A stretch of 11,253 nucleotides of DNA from CAJQGY01 sp964417685 (GTDB taxonomy: Bacteria > Pseudomonadota > Gammaproteobacteria > Magnimaribacterales > D2472): assembly GCA_964417685.1 (NCBI GenBank), contig CAYQIT010000021.1, positions 1 through 11,253 of the forward strand, in the 5' to 3' direction. A program made the translations under genes and the position numbers. This document shows positions 6,559-11,253 of this stretch, in pieces. The notes below the pieces were generated by a model, which was not told the origin of the DNA, did not search any database, and worked only from the letters and a program-made list of their open reading frames with translations. The stretch's first letter is position 1; every line of letters starts with the position of its first letter.

Positions 6559-6753
6559 ATGGATAATAATCTTAAAAAGCTAAGAAAAGCTAGAGGCATT
6601 AGTCAAGGCGACTTAGCACACCAACTAAATGTTAGCAGACAAACCATTAATTCAATTGAAAATGGAAAATTTGATCCCTCACTCTCATTAACTATTGGGC
6701 TGACTAGATTTTTTAAAGTCTCTCTTGAAGAAATATTTATAGTTAAAGATTAG
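6559..6753 (+). CDS. Small XRE/Cro-type helix-turn-helix regulator
   Basis: A 64-residue protein that is essentially one HTH_3 domain. LRKARGISQGDLAHQLNVSR (8-27) covers helices one to three and QTINSIENGKFDPS (28-41) the recognition helix and the E-N-G-K turn; the end, FFKVSLEEIF (51-60), is the standard fifth-helix region. It resembles the YgzD/YozG type of short cytoplasmic regulators and has no extra ligand or dimerisation domain. The ATG at 6559 follows the membrane protein stop directly (TAG-A-ATG) with no ribosome binding site of its own, so it relies on coupling; an upstream in-frame GTG at 6523 would add 12 uncharacteristic residues. It probably binds the palindrome at 6046-6055. Its stop lies one base from the stop of the convergent dehydrogenase gene. 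Confidence 0.9.
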   Translation: MDNNLKKLRKARGISQGDLAHQLNVSRQTINSIENGKFDPSLSLTIGLTRFFKVSLEEIFIVKD

Positions 6754-6754
6754 A

Positions 6755-7762
6755 TTACAAATAAACTTTACCAAACTGGTTTGAAGTAAAGTCCTTCCAT
6801 AATATAGATTCTTGCTTTGTGAATCCTCTTTTAGGTATTTGATCTTTGAAATACATTTCTAAACAGCTACAAACGCCAGATGCTGTAGTTCTTTGAATGG
6901 CGCTAAACCTATCATCACCATAGATTTTTCTTAAATAGGTTTTTTCTTGAAGAATTCCATCAATTTCTCCAATAACTTTAACAAAAAATATAATTACATC
7001 ATTTGTTGTTCTTGGGACCTCTTTGTCAAATAATTTTTCTAGCACATCTTTATTTTTTTTAAGATGCAGGTCATTAAATAAGAATTTCATGTGGTTTAAA
7101 TGACCGGGATATCGGATTGTTTTATAGCTCAGGTTATCAACTTTGTTCTCATAAGTTTCACACATTGTGGCGCAACCTCCACTAGTATTAAAGGCTTCAT
7201 AGCTCTCCCCTTCTATTATCATTTTTTCTGCGCCCTCTAAAGGCATCACTTTAATGCTCTTCCCTTCATATATAGCATCTGCCTCATTACAGTACTCATT
7301 AATTAATCCATTTGTAGACCAGCTCAAGTAATAGCTCATTTCATTTGTAGTGAACCTTGGCAATGCTCCAACCCTCATCATAGCTTCTGTGACATGGTCA
7401 AAATCTTTCATAAGAGATGCTGCGCATATATTTATAGCACCTGGCGCTAATCCACATTGTGGCATCATCACATTTTTTGATTTTATGCCTCTAATAAAAT
7501 CAGTCGTCTCAACATCTTCGGTAAGATCAAAATATCCAATGTTCAGTTCTGCTGCAACGGTCCCAATGTTCTTGTTTATTGCAAAGGGACCAGCTGAAAT
7601 AACAGCATCTACATCTTTTAAAAATTCTCTAACTTGATTGATGTCTCTCGCATCAAAACCTTCTGTTATATCGCCTTGTTTAATTTCATAAGTATCCTTT
7701 AGGAGTTCTTTGATAGCCCATCCGATATTCCCTTTTCCAATTATTGCGACCTTATTCTTCAT
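6755..7762 (-). CDS. Saccharopine/L-lysine dehydrogenase-family oxidoreductase
   Basis: A 335-residue cytoplasmic NAD(P)-dependent enzyme. The Rossmann loop GKGNIG is at 9-14. CGLAPGAIN (103-111), TNGLINEYCN (150-159), EAFNTSGG (189-196) and YKTIRYPGH (213-221) are hallmarks of the saccharopine dehydrogenase C-terminal fold, and their order closely resembles Geobacillus L-lysine 6-dehydrogenase. It should form alpha-aminoadipate semialdehyde, either directly from lysine or from saccharopine. No lysine-ketoglutarate reductase domain is fused or nearby, which favours the direct route, but residues alone do not decide. The ATG at 7762 is chosen over the TTG at 7765; AAGGAG lies nine bases upstream of the ATG. 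It overlaps the end of the aldehyde dehydrogenase gene by 11 bases, and is the last gene of the right-hand operon. Confidence 0.85.
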   Translation of the reverse strand: MKNKVAIIGKGNIGWAIKELLKDTYEIKQGDITEGFDARDINQVREFLKDVDAVISAGPFAINKNIGTVAAELNIGYFDLTEDVETTDFIRGIKSKNVMMPQCGLAPGAINICAASLMKDFDHVTEAMMRVGALPRFTTNEMSYYLSWSTNGLINEYCNEADAIYEGKSIKVMPLEGAEKMIIEGESYEAFNTSGGCATMCETYENKVDNLSYKTIRYPGHLNHMKFLFNDLHLKKNKDVLEKLFDKEVPRTTNDVIIFFVKVIGEIDGILQEKTYLRKIYGDDRFSAIQRTTASGVCSCLEMYFKDQIPKRGFTKQESILWKDFTSNQFGKVYL

Positions 7763-9125
7763 CAAATTCTACTCCTTGAGCAAGCGGTAGGTCAGAACCA
7801 TGATTAACTGTAGCTGTCACTCTCCTCATATAAGTTTTCCAAGCATCTGATCCGGACTCTCTTCCGCCACCTGTATCTTTTTCACCGCCAAAAGCCCCGC
7901 CTATTTCAGCTCCACTGGTACCTATATTTACGTTTGCAATTCCACAATCACTTCCTTCGGAACTTAAAAATAACTCTGACTCTCTTAGATCATTTGTAAA
8001 TATAGAACTACTCAATCCCTGCGCCACATCATTTTGCATATTGATTGCATCTGTTAGTTTATTGAATTTTTTGACATATAAAATTGGGGCAAACGTTTCA
8101 TTCATCATCTCTTCAACAATGCTATCCACCTCAACAATTGCTGGTTCAACGTAAAAGTCTTCAGGGTCTTCAATATTAAGTCTAGCTCCACCAAAAACTT
8201 TTATGCCTCTTCCTTGCAGTGAATCAATTATTACTTGCATTGATCTAAAGCTCTCTTCTGAAATTAATGGACCAAGCTGAGAGGAAACATTTGAAGGGTC
8301 GCCAATTGTTAAAGATTGATAATAAGCAAATAGCTTTTCCATAAATGTTTCATATATGTCTTCATGGACAAATAAGCGCCTCAAACTAGTACACCTTTGG
8401 CCAGTGGTGCCACATGCCGAAAAAGTTACTCCTTTTACAGTCAAATCAAGATCAGCGGTTGAGCAAACTATAGCTGCATTATTTCCACCTAACTCAAGCA
8501 AGGTTCTTCCAAGTCTTGCTGCCACTAAAGGTGCTAGTTCTTTGCCCATTTGGGTGCTTCCTGTTGCAGAAATTAACGGAAGGTTGGTATCTTTGCATAA
8601 AGCAACAGCCTCTTCATTGCCTCCGGTTAATATTTGAACTAAATCTTTATAGTCTCCTGCAACTTTATCCCATACCTCTTTTATAGCGAAAGCGCATTGG
8701 TTTGAGTGAGGACTTGGTTTCCAAATAATGCTGTTGCCGCATACTGCAGCTAAACAAAAATTCCATGCAAATACAGCCATTGGAAAATTGAAAGCAGTTA
8801 TGCATCCGACCACTCCTATAGGCTGCCAGATCTCTTGAAGCCTGTGCTCGGGTCTTTCGCTTGGCATGGTTAAACCATAAAGCTGTCTACTTAGACCAGT
8901 TGCAAAATCGCACATATCTATGGCTTCTTGAACTTCGCCTTCGGCTTCAGAAACTATTTTTCTTGCTTCAGTGGTGATGATTGCAGCAAGATCTTTTTTT
9001 CTAAGTCTTAGCTCATCGCCAAATCTTCTAATTATCTCGCCTCTTTGGGGTGCTGGAACTTTTCTCCACTCAAACGAAATATCCTTAGATTTCTTAACTA
9101 TTTTCTTATAAGAATCATGATCCAT
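7752..9125 (-). CDS. ALDH7-type alpha-aminoadipate semialdehyde dehydrogenase, short N terminus
   Basis: A 457-residue NAD-dependent aldehyde dehydrogenase of the ALDH7/antiquitin group (compare Pseudomonas AmaB). Catalytic residues are present: N113 in AFNFP, K136 in WKPSP, E211 in LELGGNN and C245 in GQRCTSLRR. The signature EIGGAFGGEKDTGGG (407-421) and the following R-E-S-G-S-D (422-427) are almost diagnostic for ALDH7. It should oxidise aminoadipate semialdehyde/piperideine-6-carboxylate to 2-aminoadipate. The protein is about 40-50 residues shorter than typical members: it begins at the family's first long helix and lacks the N-terminal strands. An in-frame stop at 9146-9144, six codons upstream, excludes a longer form. 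AAAGGT precedes the ATG. It overlaps the upstream membrane-protein gene and the downstream dehydrogenase gene by 11 bases each. Confidence 0.9.
   Translation of the reverse strand: MDHDSYKKIVKKSKDISFEWRKVPAPQRGEIIRRFGDELRLRKKDLAAIITTEARKIVSEAEGEVQEAIDMCDFATGLSRQLYGLTMPSERPEHRLQEIWQPIGVVGCITAFNFPMAVFAWNFCLAAVCGNSIIWKPSPHSNQCAFAIKEVWDKVAGDYKDLVQILTGGNEEAVALCKDTNLPLISATGSTQMGKELAPLVAARLGRTLLELGGNNAAIVCSTADLDLTVKGVTFSACGTTGQRCTSLRRLFVHEDIYETFMEKLFAYYQSLTIGDPSNVSSQLGPLISEESFRSMQVIIDSLQGRGIKVFGGARLNIEDPEDFYVEPAIVEVDSIVEEMMNETFAPILYVKKFNKLTDAINMQNDVAQGLSSSIFTNDLRESELFLSSEGSDCGIANVNIGTSGAEIGGAFGGEKDTGGGRESGSDAWKTYMRRVTATVNHGSDLPLAQGVEFDEE
7772..7777 (-). promoter_or_regulatory. Shine-Dalgarno site of the lysine dehydrogenase-family gene
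   Basis: AAGGAG on the minus strand, inside the 3' end of the aldehyde dehydrogenase gene. It is nine bases before the ATG at 7762 and six before the alternative TTG at 7765; the ATG is preferred on codon type. Confidence 0.65.
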
Positions 9126-9615
9126 TAATTCTACCTTTAGATATTATGAATATTTGATAGAGAGCAAATACACCAAAAATTACAACGTATGCCATATAGA
9201 AATTTATGACCAAAGGGTCTTCAATTGAATCAACAAAGGGGTCGCTCGGAGGGAGCCTTTGCAATATCTCTGCGGTAGTGGGCAGCATGCTAAAGAATAC
9301 GGTTCCAGTTAAAGCTAGTTGCTTTAAGTAGATATTTAAAAAACCAAAAACATTAAATCTCTCTAATACCCATGCAAAGATCACTGCAAGAATCGTTATC
9401 ACAGAAAGCCAATGTGCTGTATTAAAAGAGCCTGTGGCCCCATATAAAAGAAATGAAGATGCACATGTTAGTAGCGTGCTGATTAAGTAAAAATATGCAA
9501 GTTTGTTGTCTATATAAATAAACTTGTCTTTTATGAGAAGATAAAGGCCTACAACTATTGCTGCCGTTCCAAGAATAGTATGGAACCATCCAATTAAAGA
9601 AATTCCACCAAACAT
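9115..9615 (-). CDS. Conserved membrane protein of unknown function
   Basis: A 166-residue inner-membrane protein with about five hydrophobic segments (roughly 7-27, 38-58, 68-86, 96-112 and 138-158). The first helix, GWFHTILGTAAIVVGLYLL (9-27), resembles the first helix of DUF2306-like small membrane proteins, including an in-membrane histidine, and a second histidine occurs in NTAHWLS (65-71). The loop LPTTAEILQRLPPSDPF (110-126) looks conserved but suggests no activity. I do not recognise a named family with confidence. It has a good ribosome binding site, AGGGGG, four bases before the ATG. It lies 34 bases after the DUF3445 gene and overlaps the aldehyde dehydrogenase start by 11 bases, so it is firmly inside the operon. 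Confidence 0.75.
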   Translation of the reverse strand: MFGGISLIGWFHTILGTAAIVVGLYLLIKDKFIYIDNKLAYFYLISTLLTCASSFLLYGATGSFNTAHWLSVITILAVIFAWVLERFNVFGFLNIYLKQLALTGTVFFSMLPTTAEILQRLPPSDPFVDSIEDPLVINFYMAYVVIFGVFALYQIFIISKGRINGS

Positions 9616-9649
9616 ATTTCCCCCTATTTAATTGTGTTTTTCTATCTTA

Positions 9650-10441
9650 CTACAATTTACCAGATAGGTAATTTTGTAAAATTCTTATCTTTTTCTTGCC
9701 GCCAAAGTATTCTATTTCATCATCATCAAAGGTTTTTATGCTTTCAATCAAGTCATTTCTTGCTTTAGGAAATTTAAAAATGGCTTGCAAGGGCTGAAAC
9801 ATTAGATTAATAGTAAACAAAGAGTATTTCTCATGAAACCTGCACAAGGTTTCTTTTTCTGACCTAATAAACCAAGTTTCAGGATTAGAGTTAAGGTCGC
9901 CCTCTTCTCTTAAATGAAACCGGTCTGTATCTCCGTGAACAAGCCAATTTTGTCTTTTAAATGGCTTCATGACCGGAGACTGTCTAATGAATTTAGATAT
10001 TCTCTCTCCGATTTTTTCATTTAATGTTGAAACTGGGCCATGAATATTATGTAGAGATTTGCCAATCTTAGACTGAACATCCCAATAACTAGGAGAACAA
10101 ACGCATGCAGCAATAAGTTCTTGATCGCCATCAGATCTTACTATGCATAAATCATCTTGCATTATAAGACTCATATCAGCTATTAGATCAGGATAGTTGT
10201 TAGTATTTGCTTTTATAAAGTTATTGAGAATGTCTTGAGCTTCTTCAGAACCATCTATAGTTGCAACAACTTTATGATATGAGGCATCTAATAAATTTTT
10301 CTTGTGTCCATGGAGGCTTGGATTTATTTTATTATTTAGCCATTCTGGGCTTGGAATTGGCTGAAGCCCCAATCTATATTTTGGCTTCCCATCAGACCAT
10401 GGTGGGTCTTGCCAGAAAAAAGGGTCAACTTTTTGTGTCAC
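9650..10441 (-). CDS. DUF3445 / heme-dependent oxidative N-demethylase alpha-like protein
   Basis: A 263-residue cytoplasmic protein of the PF11927 (HODM alpha-subunit-like) family. Recognisable blocks are YRLGLQPIPSPEWL (22-35), MQDDLCIV (94-101), AACVCSPSYWD (111-121), IHGPV (133-137), QNWLVHGD (164-171) and WFIRSEKETLCRFHE (190-204), all in the family order. Characterised relatives bind heme and oxidatively demethylate dimethylamine with separate electron-transfer subunits. Those partner subunits are not seen here, so the electron source and substrate are unknown. The start is a GTG at 10441, with no earlier ATG and a poor ribosome binding site. The gene overlaps the sterol desaturase-family gene by 17 bases, which implies translational coupling. 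Confidence 0.85.
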   Translation of the reverse strand: MTQKVDPFFWQDPPWSDGKPKYRLGLQPIPSPEWLNNKINPSLHGHKKNLLDASYHKVVATIDGSEEAQDILNNFIKANTNNYPDLIADMSLIMQDDLCIVRSDGDQELIAACVCSPSYWDVQSKIGKSLHNIHGPVSTLNEKIGERISKFIRQSPVMKPFKRQNWLVHGDTDRFHLREEGDLNSNPETWFIRSEKETLCRFHEKYSLFTINLMFQPLQAIFKFPKARNDLIESIKTFDDDEIEYFGGKKKIRILQNYLSGKL

Positions 10442-11253
10442 TCTGCTTATGTTGTTTGTTTGAACCAGGTGCCTTAAATATAGGCCATAACAATTGATAG
10501 GTTATAGGCGCATCAAAAAGATTTTCTACGCCGATTTCTTTAGGATATTTTCTAGTTATCTTTGCTGTGCCAAAGATCATATCCCAAACAAATAATAGGT
10601 TTCCATAGTTTCCTTTGTAGTGAGTATTATCATCCGAGGCATGCTTTCCATGATGAGCCCAATGTGTTGATGGGGTTGAAATTGTTCTCTCAAGCACCCA
10701 CATTATTGGATGCATCCATCTAATTTCATAAAGCTTTTTATCCCATCTAAGGTCTGTATGTGCACCAAAAATAACAATTTGCTTAAGCACAATGTAAAAA
10801 GCATATACCCATCCTGATCCCATATAAAATAGAACACCTGCAAACCATAGGCCCGGCATTAACAAGTAATAAAACAATCCATTTCTATAAACTACTCTTA
10901 TAGATAAATATTCTGGATCATGATGCGGCCTATGCAGGTTATAAAGGACTGGAACAGAGTGACAAAGTCTATGCCATGCATATTGAGTCAGATCATCAAA
11001 TATTAATAATAGTCCGAAGATTGCGAGTACGTTCCAGTTAGCAATTATTCCTTTGGTCTCTGGAGCAAAAGTGTCAGTCAATCCATAAGCCAATAAAAAA
11101 GCCAAGGGTTGAGCAAAAAATAGAACTTGAAAAAAACTAAAAAACTCAACAACACCATCTTTTGTTCTCTGATTTTCTTTATTGAAAAAATTAGTAAAAA
11201 TTATTTCTAAACAAACAATAGAAAAAAATATTATCAGAACGATTATTTGGTAA
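10425..11253 (-). CDS. Sterol desaturase / fatty acid hydroxylase superfamily protein, 5' end outside window
   Basis: A di-iron membrane oxygenase. The three histidine clusters are HRLCH (10973-10959), HRPHH (10934-10920) and HWAHHGKH (10664-10641), with an extra GAHTD near 10760; hydrophobic helices surround them. These are the H-x3-H, H-x2-H-H and H-x2-H-H ligands of the superfamily. The reading frame is open from the stop at 10425 through the right edge, giving 275 visible residues; the 49 residues before the TTG at 11105 include a strongly hydrophobic helix and a linker (FFNKENQRTKDG) typical of the family's N terminus, so that TTG is not the start. The superfamily includes sterol, carotenoid and fatty acid hydroxylases and alkylglycerol monooxygenase; the substrate here is unknown. 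It is the most upstream visible gene of the operon that ends with lysine catabolism. Confidence 0.88.
   Translation of the reverse strand, partial: YQIIVLIIFFSIVCLEIIFTNFFNKENQRTKDGVVEFFSFFQVLFFAQPLAFLLAYGLTDTFAPETKGIIANWNVLAIFGLLLIFDDLTQYAWHRLCHSVPVLYNLHRPHHDPEYLSIRVVYRNGLFYYLLMPGLWFAGVLFYMGSGWVYAFYIVLKQIVIFGAHTDLRWDKKLYEIRWMHPIMWVLERTISTPSTHWAHHGKHASDDNTHYKGNYGNLLFVWDMIFGTAKITRKYPKEIGVENLFDAPITYQLLWPIFKAPGSNKQHKQSDTKS

Noticed and set aside
6105..6753. Toxin-antitoxin interpretation of the membrane protein/XRE pair
   Set aside because: The first protein has four helices and 150 residues, unlike small membrane toxins, and the regulator has no antitoxin-type extension.
6744..6770. TAAAG/CTTTA inverted repeat across the convergent junction as a terminator
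   Set aside because: Only five weak base pairs, a 17-base loop and no T tract in either direction.
7763..7765. TTG start of the lysine dehydrogenase-family gene
   Set aside because: An ATG follows immediately with an acceptably spaced AAGGAG; the TTG adds a single residue.
11103..11105. TTG at 11105 as the start of the sterol desaturase-family protein
   Set aside because: The frame stays open for 49 more codons to the window edge and encodes a hydrophobic helix and linker typical of the family's N terminus.
1..11253. Mobile elements, CRISPR arrays, tRNA or rRNA genes and phage genes
   Set aside because: No transposase or integrase, no regularly spaced direct repeats, and no cloverleaf or rRNA-like segment seen on either strand.

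Overview
The window is AT-rich (about one third G+C by eye) and densely packed, with no tRNA, rRNA, insertion sequence, integrase or CRISPR array visible and no gene-free stretch over 300 bases. The gene content (a DUF885 metallopeptidase, TIGR02206/YwaF-like protein, Bax inhibitor-1 homologue, ALDH7-type dehydrogenase, DUF3445 protein and sterol-desaturase-family protein) together with very short spacers and many overlaps suggests a streamlined Gram-negative marine proteobacterium, possibly SAR86-like. That placement is an inference from composition and gene style; no marker gene is present.

Layout. Positions 1-2211 hold a minus-strand cluster, transcribed right to left: crotonase-family protein, COG3818-type GNAT acetyltransferase, Bax inhibitor-1-like membrane protein, then a small zinc-ribbon protein cut by the left edge. 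A divergent promoter region (2212-2323) separates it from a membrane-anchored DUF885 metallopeptidase on the plus strand (2324-4153), whose stop codon overlaps that of the convergent minus-strand set lipoprotein - YwaF-like membrane protein - PlsC-like acyltransferase (5980 down to 4150). A second divergent region (5981-6104) carries a textbook sigma70 promoter that drives a two-gene plus-strand module: a four-helix membrane protein and a 64-residue XRE/Cro-type regulator. A minus-strand operon fills the rest, from beyond the right edge down to 6755: sterol desaturase-family hydroxylase (5' end outside the window), DUF3445 heme N-demethylase-like protein, a conserved membrane protein, an ALDH7-type alpha-aminoadipate semialdehyde dehydrogenase, and a saccharopine/lysine dehydrogenase-family protein.

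How the genes may work together. The last two genes fit consecutive steps of lysine breakdown: lysine (or saccharopine) to aminoadipate semialdehyde, then to 2-aminoadipate. Two predicted metal- or heme-dependent oxygenases lie upstream in the same overlapping operon, which raises the question whether they supply a methylated or lipid-derived amine or aldehyde to that pathway. The membrane protein/XRE pair looks like a self-contained, probably autoregulated module. The rest reads as ordinary accessory metabolism and envelope functions, several members having no known role.

Start codons were revised where the sequence argues for it: 6105 (not 6054), 6559 (not 6523) and 7762 (ATG, not the TTG at 7765). 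The sterol desaturase reading frame runs open through the right edge, so its start lies outside.
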